NCBI GenBank assembly: GCA_022606135.1
Contig: JABYQN010000008.1
Location: 1,736,001 to 1,800,000, forward strand
Origin: Fomes fomentarius
Lineage: Eukaryota > Basidiomycota > Agaricomycetes > Polyporales > Polyporaceae
Reading direction: 5' to 3'
DNA length: 64,000 bases
Position 1 is the first letter of the stretch. Each line of letters starts with the position of its first letter. This document shows, in pieces, positions 10,654-20,253 of this stretch. Under the pieces are notes generated by a model. That model did no database searches. It saw only the letters and a program-made list of their open reading frames with translations, and was not told the origin of the DNA. A program made the translations under genes and the position numbers.

Positions 10654-11242
10654 ATGTCGTCAACATCGAAGCCCACTTCGAGCGAGAACCTCATCGCTCA
10701 GAAGGTGCGCATATAGGCACTGAAAGCATTTTTCTGTGCAACTGACTGTAAACTGGCGATTCAACGCAGTTCGACCGTTGTTGTACGTGTCCGGTACAGG
10801 CCAACCTTAGCCTCGTGATACTGACTCCCTCTGCCTTCTCGCGGGCACGGTGACTGTCGGATATGCTGGAAACTGATACAGTGGCGGACCTCATTGTAAA
10901 GTCGTAAGTGTCATCTTCTACATCCGCACACGCGAGAGTACTTCGGTGTCTAGGTTGGGCGTGTTTCATATTAAAGCAATCCTCCACAGCGGCGTTGGCT
11001 TCAGTGCAGGCGTGATCGCCTCTGTCATCCTCTTCCGTCGTGCGTACCAACTTCCTTGGCTAATGTTTGCCCACCCCTTGAGCTCAAGCCCGGAACACAC
11101 AGGACGCGCATGGCCGGTCGCGCTCGGCACCGGCTTCGGTGCAGGCATGGCGTACGCTGACTGCGACCGCTCCTTCAACCCAGCAAGAATACCTGGCACC
11201 CGCATTATTCCTCACCAAGAGGCCAAAAAGGAGTCCTCATGA
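10654..11242 (+). CDS. MIC10: MICOS complex subunit MIC10
   Basis: Five exons (10654-10704, 10770-10782, 10882-10903, 10990-11039, 11103-11242) join to a 91-aa protein. It has the MIC10 layout: a short N-terminus, then FDRCLADLIVK. Next comes a first membrane hairpin segment with glycine-rich GVGFSAGVIASVILF ending in two arginines, then RAWPVALGTGFGAGMAYADC as the second. Family knowledge: MIC10 oligomerises through these GxGxG motifs in the inner mitochondrial membrane and bends it at crista junctions. The DRC-A-D-VK block and the GTGFGAGMAY motif are clear matches to the family. All joints are GT-AG and restore frame; exons 2 and 3 are only 13 and 22 nt, so automated annotation may miss them. 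The start follows from the match of the N-terminal ENLIAQK to family members. Confidence 0.88.
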
Positions 11243-11971
11243 GCATCAGACGGACGGAGGTGGGACATATAGACGAGGCATCGGGGTGGGAGGAGAGAGT
11301 GGTGCACACTGCATAGACTGTCGGGCGGAGCGTTCACAATGTATGTCTCGACGCTTTCTCGTCTGCAACTGTTCTTCCCGCACTGTGCTACTCAACTCCA
11401 CGCAAGAAGAGGTCACAGCTAGGTAACGAAGTGCATGACACTATCTCAGACGACTGCTCTACTCGCGCGTCGCCTTGTCGGCCCCTTCGACTCCTGTTCC
11501 CCCACTCGTCAAGATCGTAGCAACCTTCTCGTGTCCATGTCGATCGAGGTCTGTAGGCAGCGTACGTCTGGGCTCGCCGAGAACGAGCCTTTTATACAAG
11601 ACAACTAGGAGCCCGCTGTCATGAGTGCGTCGCAAACATGTACATGCGATATGGACAGACACGCACAGCTTGTCACGCCTATGATAGGCACAGTGAAGAG
11701 GATAGTGCGCCATCGCTGCGCTTGGGGTGTTAGCTTTGAGCTCATCGTTTGAGTCGCCGTGCTCGTTGCGTGTAGCGACTCGGGAAGGCGCGGAAGGTCG
11801 TGAGACGCCGGAGCGTGTCTACCACATGATAGACGCGACCCGCTCGGGCGCTTGGCGCGATCGAGTGCAGCGAGATGACGTCGCCCGCCATCGAGCCAAC
11901 CTCCGTCAGCGCGAGCTTGCGCTCGCCCCTGCCCATGGAGGCTGCCACAGCGATGTCAAATCACCTCGTAC
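11243..11971. other. intergenic between MIC10 and UVE1
   Basis: Only short frames without recognisable motifs are present. The distal part presumably carries the UVE1 promoter; I see no clear TATA box. Confidence 0.5.
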
Positions 11972-14335
11972 ATGAACCATCACCTCCTCTCGCTAGCCAG
12001 GGTGTCCCGCTTGCGTTCCCTATCATTGTCGCTTTCAACGACAATAAGAGGTTTGTCAACGGCAGCGCTCGTACGACCTTTGCAGAAATCTTCAGGCATG
12101 GCTCCGAAGAGGAAGAGGACGTTGGCAGCGACGGCGGTGGACAGCACAATGCCTGAGTCAGAGGTGCCGCCTGTGACTGGATCTGCGATGGTGAGCACCC
12201 CGGAAGAGGCGCAGGCTTTGATGCGCCGTGTGTCGACGCGGACGAAGAAGAAGGTTGTCTACACGGAGGAACCAGTAGAAGAAAAGAACGATATGGATGA
12301 CCCATTTGAGGGACCGCTCACCGACTTGGAGGACGACGCTGCTGAAGAGAAGTCGCCCAGGAAGAAACGCAAGCGCCGCGCGAAGGTCGTGGAGCCCGTT
12401 GTGTACGACATACCCCCTGTTGAAAACAAGACGACGACGTTCAAAGGTGCGTCAGAAGTGAACATCGTCAACCATCTGCTCATCCCTTCGAGTAGGACGC
12501 CTTGGGTATGCGTGCTTGAACACCGTGCTCCGTGTGCTCAAGCCCGACCCTGTTTTCTGCTCTCGCACATGCCGCATCGATACCATCCTCAAACCCGAGT
12601 TCGGAATGGAGCATTGCAAGGAGCTCGGCAGGAAGAATGCTGAGGATCTTTCCAGGCTCATCCAAGTACGTGTTCACCCCCGAATGCTCCTGATATGACT
12701 GGCACTGACATTAATGCCTGTAGTGGAACGAAGACAACAACATCAAATTTTTGCGCATATCGTCGGAGATGTTCCCTTTTGCCTCGCATGACAAATACGG
12801 CTACACACTTGAATACGCGGAGAAGGAGCTGAAGGTCAGCTAACGGATCTCTACATATTTATCACGCCTCTGACTTTGGATTCGGCAGGCTGCTGGAGAC
12901 CTTGCAAAGAAGTACGGGCATAGGTTGACGTCGCACCCCGGGCAGGTGAGCATCTGCACCTTGCGTGGCTTTCGTCATCTCATTGTGACTCGTTCAGTTC
13001 ACTCAACTCGGCTCACCAAGAGAATGCGTCGTCGAAGCCGCGATCAGAGACCTGCAATGTGCGTATTCGTTCGAACGTGCCGAAACATCAAATCTAACGA
13101 TAGCATCAGACCACTGTCAGATGTTTCGTCTCATGGGCCTCGACAAAGACAGTGTGATGATCATTCACATGGGTGTATGTCCCATCATCTTGAACAATTC
13201 CCCGAATCCGGACTCACTCGATTGCAGGGTATGTTCGGAGACAAACCAGCGACGATCGATCGTTTCAAAGAAGTGTATCGGACGCAGCTCACCGACGAGA
13301 TCCGCGCGCGACTCGTGCTGGAGAACGACGAGATGTGCTACAATCCAGACGATTTGCTTCCGGTGTGCGAGGAGCTCGAGATCCCGCTAGTCGTGAGTCC
13401 TAAAGCGTTCGTCCACACGCAATTGTTGACAGCACCCCTGCAGTTCGATTATCATCACAACTGGATCTACGTACGTGGCAGCTCGAGAATCACGATATTC
13501 ATCAAGCAATTGACATAAGATCCTGTGCGGCAGCCTTCCGAGCTGCCTCTCCCAGAACTCATCGAACGCGCCAATGCGATATGGCACCGCAAAGGTATCA
13601 AGCCCAAGCAACACCTATCTGAACCCTGTCCCGGCGCGGAGACTGTAATGGAGAAGCGTAAGCACTCCGACCGTTGCCAATCTCTGCCCGAGCATCTACC
13701 CGACGACATGGACCTGATGATCGAGGTGTGTATCGTTGCCAGCTTATCAACGAGATAACATAACTGACAAAGCGCACGGCACGCTTGACATTGACCCCTT
13801 AAACACTCGACTCTTACGCGCTCAACACTGATACACCGAGTAGGCCAAGGACAAGGAACAGGCGGTGTTCCATCTCTACCGGATTTACAACCTCCACCCT
13901 GTCATACACGAGAATCTCCGCCCAGAGAAGCCGCCCAAGCCGTTCCCTCGCGCAGGCGACGGTGACGCTGCCGACGCAGACGGTGACGGTGCCGCTACCC
14001 CGCGCAAGCGCAGCAAGAGGGCGAAGAGGAAGTCAGAAGATGAGGTTCTCAGTGCGTATCAGCCCTCTGCTCAGCCTCGGTCCTTTGTTTTTGACGGAAC
14101 GTGTCTAGAAACGGTGGTGGCAGCAGTCGAGGGCATCGCTGACGAGCCCAAGGATCTCGAGGACACAGCTGAGCCGGTCGCTGTTGAGCAGGTCGTGCCA
14201 CCACAGGGAAAGAAGAGGACGCCACGCACACCGCGGAAGAAGGGAGCCAAGGACGCGCAATCGATCAGTGAGGTGGTGGTCGAGAATGCGTTGGCAGGAT
14301 CGGACTCCATCTCGACTACCGCCCCGCATTCTTGA
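11972..14335 (+). CDS. UVE1: UV-damage endonuclease UvdE/Uve1
   Basis: Ten exons (11972-12446, 12496-12665, 12724-12834, 12889-12945, 12998-13058, 13110-13174, 13228-13392, 13444-13470, 13534-13725, 13844-14335) all join in frame with GT-AG introns, giving 604 aa. The core shows family motifs in order: RLGYACLNTVLR, SRTCRIDTI, LRISSEMFPFASH, TSHPGQFTQLGSP, VMIIHMGG, NDEMCYNPDDLLPVCEE and FDYHHNWIY. These form the TIM barrel whose His, Glu and Asp residues hold the metal ions. The enzyme nicks DNA 5' of UV photoproducts and other lesions. Residues 1-42 are rich in Ser, Leu and Arg with no acidic residue, like a mitochondrial presequence; Met43 (MAPKRKR, ATG at 12098) would start a nuclear form. 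The C-terminus has basic clusters (KRSKRAKRK) and an acidic Ala/Pro-rich tail. Confidence 0.9.
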
Positions 14336-14888
14336 GGCGTGTCAGCGGTGTCAGCGGCAACCGCTACAGGATGACACATCCACAGCCGCACCGGTCCATG
14401 AGGAGAGGGCAGGCGTACTGAGGCTGAGCGCCCCTACGAGTCACTGGATATCACTTGTTCCCACTATTAGGCCAGAATGCCATGAATGGGCCGGCACAAC
14501 CACCATGATTGCTCAAGAGTGTTTGCACTGGATGAACAATAGAGACTGCAGGCCACACAACAATATTTTGCGGCAATACTTGCCATAGTGATTCGGCGAC
14601 CACCTTGCTACTTCTTCACTAGATTTATACCCGTCAAGTATTCTATTGCTCAGCGCCTTATTTACTACTAGTACATACTTCGTGCCTCATTCGTCCTATC
14701 CTACAGGCCAATGGCTTGAACGAGTAGAACATCATCAAGAGATATACACACATCTGCATCAATGGCAGGTTACCAATGGCAGGTTACGACAATTGGTTCT
14801 CGGCTCGCTGTAGACCCACAGTGATGATGGAAGAGCGAAGGATACATTACCCGCAAGACTGTCCGAGCCAGAGAGCGTAGGTCCCACC
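14336..14888. other. intergenic
   Basis: Nothing coding is recognised between UVE1 and the C-terminal remnant of the - strand kinase-like gene. A direct duplication of ATGGCAGGTTAC occurs near 14761-14790. Confidence 0.45.
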
Positions 14889-15031
14889 TTACTTCGTTGT
14901 TCCGCTCAAGGCCCCGTAATCCCAGTCAGTCATCAACGCCTTCATCGCCCATTCCATCTCGTTCGAAAGCCGATCACGCCAATTGTCACTCTCGCGCGCA
15001 ATCTTCTCCTTCGACCACCCCAAGCGCACCT
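14889..15031 (-). other. out-of-frame C-terminal continuation of the kinase-like gene
   Basis: Directly after the DFG motif a different frame continues (RAWGSWYSEERMKVRLGW, ESDNWRDRLSNEMEWAMK) to a stop at 14889. It reads like native coding sequence, so the gene has probably suffered a small indel near 15050-15066. Confidence 0.5.
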
Positions 15032-16726
15032 TCATCCGCTCCTCCGAGTACCAAGAACCCCACGCCCGAAGTCGATGATGCGGAAGCTCGGGGTGTCGAA
15101 CGACCGCTGCGACGGCGGCGCAGTGAGAGGGCCCGGCTGGATCATGATGTTGCGGACGCTCATCGAGCCTTGGATGGTGCTCATGAGGTTCAGCCGGAAG
15201 GCGAGCGAGAGGCACTCGGTCCTACGTATTGTGACAGCGCGAATTAGCTACGAGCTACGGACCAGCGAGAGATTGAGACGCACCGCTGGTCGGGAGTGAG
15301 CTTAGCCGGCTCCACGGGCTGTCCGCACTCCTCCATGAGCAAGATCGGGCTCATCCAACTCACACTGCACGGCGAACGTTCATCGCACCCCGCATGTCTG
15401 TCCACCTTGTCTCGCAGCTTGTCAGCTCCGACCGCAGGCACGTAATACCCGAAGAATTTCGGCACGACCGCGCCCACGGGCACTGGATAGCGACAGGGCG
15501 GGATGATGTTGTAGCCACAATACTCCTCCTGAGCGTCTTTGGGAAAGGAAGCATACACCTCTCCTTCGTTTTGCAAGAACCCGTGCGCGGTGCACCGCGG
15601 CTGGGCGAGCTTCGCTGCGACGGTGCATTGGCCTGTGCCCGAGCGTGCGGAGAGCGGCGCCGGGAGGGTTAGAGGGGCACGGTAGACGAAGGAATGATTC
15701 CCAAATCCAATGCGGTTCGACGGATACAGATGGAGCTCCGCAACGTTTTCTTCTTTTCGATTCTCTGCAGCTGAAGACGAGTCGTGCGGAAGAACGGGTT
15801 GTATGCGCTTATACTTGATCGGCGCCGTGTCAGCGGACTTCGAGGGGGGATCTTCCGGCTCGAGAGGGTCTCTGAGCAACCTGCACGGGTCGTACACGAG
15901 GAGTACGTCGGGGAAGAGCGCTTCTGGGATGAATTCCTCGAGCTTGGGGAGGTCTCGCGTGGAGAACAGCCCGGGGGCGTGCTGACAAAACCTCGCGAAC
16001 CGCAATTCGTTCAACCTCTCGAACCAATCGTCGTCCCTCACGACCAGCCCGGATGCGTGCTGAGGAGCTTCGCCTTCAGACTTCCGTCCTTCTGGGTCGT
16101 CCAGCTTCTCGCCCTGATCTTCCGAAACCGAAGCCGACGAAGTGGCCTTATTGGACGTCGTGTCATCGCTGAACTCGTCCCAGCGCATAGTGTACGCTCG
16201 ATCATCCGGATGTGCATGTTCCTCCTCGCACCCACCATCGGTCGCACCCAGCGGGGGATCCGGATGCGCCGGATGCTTCTTTGGCAGCTTCAGAACAGGC
16301 CACGGGCGGCGCAGGCGGGGGTGTAGAAGAGGTCCTTTGAACCATCCGTCGTCGTAGATTTCTCCGAGTACTTTGACTTGGCTGCGCGAGTACATCGAGA
16401 CCAGGCCGATGGAATTGGGGCCGCAGGAGGGGTTCGGATGGCGACTGATGACGCCGAACTCGTCGAGTTCGTGGCCCCAAATTTGCTCGTTGGGCGTGCG
16501 GATACCGCGCGGTGGTCGATTTTTCTCGAGGAATTGTCCATCCGGAGAGCGCGGCCATTGGATGTAGGTGAAACGCGTGCGACCTTCGTCGTCCGTCTCG
16601 TCTGGACGTTCCCCAGTACGAGGATCTATGAGGACGGTCCTCCGAGTCGTAAGTTTTTGGAAGTCTGTATTTGCGACGATTGTAAGTGGCTAGCGGAGGA
16701 CATCAGGACGATCAGGACCTACCCAT
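15032..16726 (-). CDS. divergent kinase-like protein with novel N-terminal region (paralog C), possibly frameshifted
   Basis: Proposed exons are 16726-16723 (ATG plus one base), 16664-15284 and 15221-15032, giving 524 aa. The first 110 residues contain FTYIQWPRSPDGQF, IRTPNEQIWGHELDEFGVI and IGLVSMYSRSQVKVLGEIY; this is not present in the other paralogs and I do not recognise it. Then come family marks: LPKLEEFIPEALFPDVLLVYD, a glycine loop GFGNHSFVYRAP, VAAKLAQ, VVPKFFGYY, hinge LLMEECG, catalytic loop GSMSVRNIMIQPGP and IIDFGR. The catalytic His becomes Gln (IQGS). A stop follows 10 residues after DFG, while homologous-looking sequence goes on in another frame to 14889. The 4-nt first exon is speculative; the 1381-nt exon and the joint to exon 3 are firm. 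Confidence 0.6.
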
Positions 16727-17347
16727 CACAGCGCACTGCTAGTAGAACAACTCAAGATAGAAAAAAGGACGATGACGGAGGTGGGGGGTTGAAGTCAACC
16801 TCGCTGCGTGGCAGATTGGCCTTTTTCCATGATATATATGTGTGTGTAGCTGACGGCTCGTGACAGCACAAAAGACTCGAAAGAAGCTTGGAATGCGCAC
16901 AAACTCTAACTTAAGCCCAAGACTGGTAACTTTTGTCACGAATACGGTTTATAACACCTCACGTGGTATTCGTCACATCAAACTATGCAAAGCTCCACTA
17001 CCGCCTAGGCCCTGGAACCACTTCAACTGCGCCTATGTAGTTGTGTATGACCTACTACAGCAGTGATCAACGTCATGCATTGCCACTACGATCACGTAGT
17101 AGTAACCACCTCTGCGTGGGGCTCGTGTGTCTCAAAGGCCATCGCGATCAAGCCAGTCGGAGCGCTGACACCGTAGTCCACGTTGACGATCTGCCAAACA
17201 TACTGGAGCAACTCGCTGTGTGGAGCTCTGAGAATATGTATCCCAATAGTATGCCTTCCCTGACTCTACAAGCGCGATCCTTGCAGTGGGCCATACAGTA
17301 GTAGCGGAAGCGCGACAGGGCGCTGGGGCGCGAGCGGTCTCTGCTTC
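16727..17347. other. intergenic
   Basis: No gene recognised; only short frames without motifs. Confidence 0.5.
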
Positions 17348-17720
17348 TCATCCGGTTATAGGTGGCGGTGGGGCGTAGAAAGGCGGAGGGAGCTGGGGCT
17401 GGGGCGGCCGGCCTGGATCCCAAAGGCGGGCCTGGGGTAGACGGATGACGTCTGTCGCTCTACTCAGGCTGGCGGGTACGGCCGCTTGGTGAGGACGGTC
17501 AACGTCGGGGTCAACTGTCACCTCAGCTGCCACGCCTTGATTTGCAACCTTGAAGTTGCGGGAGTCTGCGATCTTGACTTACCCGACTCCCAGCATGTGG
17601 TGTTAAACTTCAGGGAGCACGCCTCCCATGAGAGCGCCGTTTTTGATGTTGATGGACAAGACGTATGCATAGCCATACGGAACTCGCAAATTCTGAAGGC
17701 TTCAGACACGATGTAAGCTC
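17348..17720 (-). other. possible small gene or remnant, unrecognised
   Basis: On the - strand two stretches look coding and could be joined across a small GT-AG intron (GTAAGTCAAGATCGCAG). One is GYAYVLSINIKNGALMGG, the other RNFKVANQGVAAEVTVDPD with a Pro-rich end (PPPFYAPPPP). An in-frame stop and the lack of an ATG speak for a remnant. I assign no function. Confidence 0.3.
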
Positions 17721-18808
17721 ATTGTTCCAGCCTTGTCTTCTATCAATGGAGACGTAGCAGAAGTGTAGGTGCGGTGAGCAAGGGGGAAAGCGACGTGGAT
17801 CATGATGCTTACAAGTGTGGCGCTTGTAGTCATGCCAGGACCATGCACTCCGAGGTCTGGAGAGTCCAAGAAGGCCATCAAGGAAGTATCCTCAACGGTA
17901 AAGCCTTCTATTCCTGTATATCCTAGCCATTAACGGACTTACTATTGATGATGGCCGCATCCGCACACTCCATTACTGGACTAGCCTGTCTTCTTCACGC
18001 TTCCAACTGCATGTCGTAAAGCACATAAGTTCAGGCGGAGTAATCTACACTATTAAGTGAAGCCATGCTGTCCGATAGCAAGAGAATATGAGTGTCCATA
18101 TGGCGTGTCAGCACTGACGAGTCTGCGAAGCCGTGAAGAATAGAATCACCCGGTAGTACTTCTCTTGCTTGCTTCAGGGTTTACATGCTCAGAGAAGTCC
18201 AGAAGCAGGTGGCCGCGCAGGCTACCTTGACAATCGCGCTTCCTGGTACTCGGCATATCCTCAAAAGAGTCTGAGAGAAAGTAGAGGGAAAGGGGGTTAG
18301 CGCTCATACGAGAGTCCAGACGTCATATGTGCACAGCCGCATTTGGGCTGGTGTGCATTTTTCCGGCCTTTGCGGCGTCATTTTTCCGGGCTTCGCGGCG
18401 TCGGCCTTGTGCTTGCCACTGCCAGTTCTCGTCTGTCTCCTCACGCCAGTGCCTCCGGTCACGGACAGCCCGCGCTCAGACTTCTAGGTTAGCTCTCGAC
18501 TGGAAACACTTTCTCGGGCGGTCTCTCTTCGCCACGTAATATATCTTCCCCCTGCCACGCCCGGTGCGCCCCTCACCCCTCACCCGCCCCACCTCGCGTC
18601 GACCTACCTCCTACCCCCATACGCGCGACACCTCCAGCCTACAAATTACGGTGTCATCTCCTCCTCGTCTTGTACCACTCCTGTTGCATTCTTGTCAGTC
18701 CCCACGCTTGATCGGCATCTAGATCATGATGATTAACATTGTCTTTGTCCAGGATAACAACCAGCTACTCGACCCAGCACTCAGCCCTCGCCCCTACATC
18801 TGCCCAAC
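17721..18808. other. intergenic; pyrimidine-rich promoter toward the 3' side
   Basis: No gene is seen. From about 18540 the strand becomes strongly C/T-rich (CCCCTCACCCCTCACCCGCC) after a TAATATATC motif. This is typical of a basidiomycete promoter serving the small gene at 18809. A nearly exact short repeat (TTTTTCCGG.CTT.GCGGCGTC) sits at 18357-18392. Confidence 0.5.
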
Positions 18809-19027
18809 ATGCAGCTCCCCAGTCTCACAGCAACGCTTTGTGCGCTCCTCGCACTCGGAGCCAGCGTCCAGGCCGCCCCGCTCGCAGGAGCAGACTCCCA
18901 TGCGCAGCACCCCAGCGTTCCGGACGCCGTACCGCTCGTCAAGAATAGCGCACTTGTCGCTACTCAGGTCGCGGCTGCACCCCAGAAGACACACACCTAC
19001 ACGCGGCGGTACCGGGCCCACCCGTGA
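18809..19027 (+). CDS. small secreted protein, 72 aa, unknown function
   Basis: The frame opens with a textbook signal peptide: MQLPSLTATLCALLALGASVQA with likely cleavage before APLAG. The mature part is about 50 residues, has no cysteine, and ends with a basic, aromatic tail (TYTRRYRAHP). A C/T-rich promoter lies upstream and a long pyrimidine-rich untranslated-like region downstream. A GTGAGG directly overlapping the stop could be a donor, so the true protein may continue in a further exon; the other frame downstream (RMGRKALGGMGMDCG) is open to 19187. No family is recognised; a small effector-like or cell-wall protein would fit, but that is inference. Confidence 0.45.
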   Translation: MQLPSLTATLCALLALGASVQAAPLAGADSHAQHPSVPDAVPLVKNSALVATQVAAAPQKTHTYTRRYRAHP

Positions 19028-20253
19028 GGCTCCTGTTTCTGCGCCCCAACTGGGCTTCTCTCCCCGAGCTGGACGAATGGGGAGGAAGGCGTTAGGAGGG
19101 ATGGGAATGGACTGCGGCACTACCATTGGCATGCATGACGCCACCTTGAACGACTTGCGTAACGACTCGGACCTGATTTTGTTATAGACGAGGTACGTTC
19201 TGCTAGCTCCGAACTCCACTCTATCTGCGGCCTCCTCGAGGCTCGCCGAATGTTTGCACTTCCGAAGCGTTCCGCTGACATTATGTTGTGTGTACCGCAC
19301 AGGTCATGCTCTCCATGCTATCTTTACGCCGCTTCACGCACCGAACTTTCACGATCCTCGCTTGCACGTACGGACTTGGACTCACACTACCACGGACTCA
19401 GTACCTATTCCCGGACTCTCGCATCCTCCCACTACGCGTATGCGTACTGTATCCCTTTGGACTCTTTGTATCGCATCGCAGTCGCGCGCTCGTACTGTAC
19501 ATTTCATCGCTATCGCTATTACGGTCATAGCTTACTACCCGTCGCTCCTTGATCTCACATCGTATCGCGTAATACATCTATTATCTCTACACGCATATTC
19601 GCATGTACTATGCATTCATGACGTTGGACAGGGTCCTTGCAATTCTTCCCTTCAACGACTCAAGCTTCGCACGCTCGCTTTGCCCCTGGAACACCGACCC
19701 TGCATGGTAGGTTGTGCATACAGGCACCAATCGTTTCAACTTGGTAGGGCCTGAAACTTGGCTGAAGGTCGCTTTCGGCAGGTAATGCATAATGGGCCGA
19801 GTGAAAGACTTGAAGTGAGTACTTCGCGTCTATCTCGGGGGTCAGATTGACCGACTGAGAACATACCTCCTTCAAGTCGCAGATAACCCATCGACACCTT
19901 GGGTCGGCCCTGCACCTCGTTGAGTTACCGTTCTTGCGCGACGTCCAATCGTCGCTACCATGCCTTCGGGAGGCGAAACAATCAGAGAGGAATGGCATGC
20001 AGCCAGTCTTCTGTTCATTGGATCGTTCATGGCAGGCGTGCACTCTCTGCGCGCATCTAGGTGATCTGAGACCGGAAGACTTCACCGTACCACCAGCCAT
20101 CATTTACGCACGACGCTCTGAGGTATAAGGATTGCACGTCCTTTCAACCTCTTGATAGGTGACACAGCGCACTACCACTGAGGCGTTCATGACAGACAGG
20201 CAGGTGTTCACAGCCACTCAGATCATGATGTATCATGCATTGACAAAAGCTGC
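19028..20253. other. intergenic / probable 3' untranslated sequence
   Basis: Positions 19240-19620 are unusually rich in C and T on the + strand with no long credible frame, resembling a long 3' untranslated region. No gene is recognised before the kinase-like paralog D. Confidence 0.4.

Noticed and set aside
18794..19300. 168-codon - strand frame over the small secreted gene
   Set aside because: Shadow of the + strand gene; contains no motif, while the + strand has a signal peptide and promoter.
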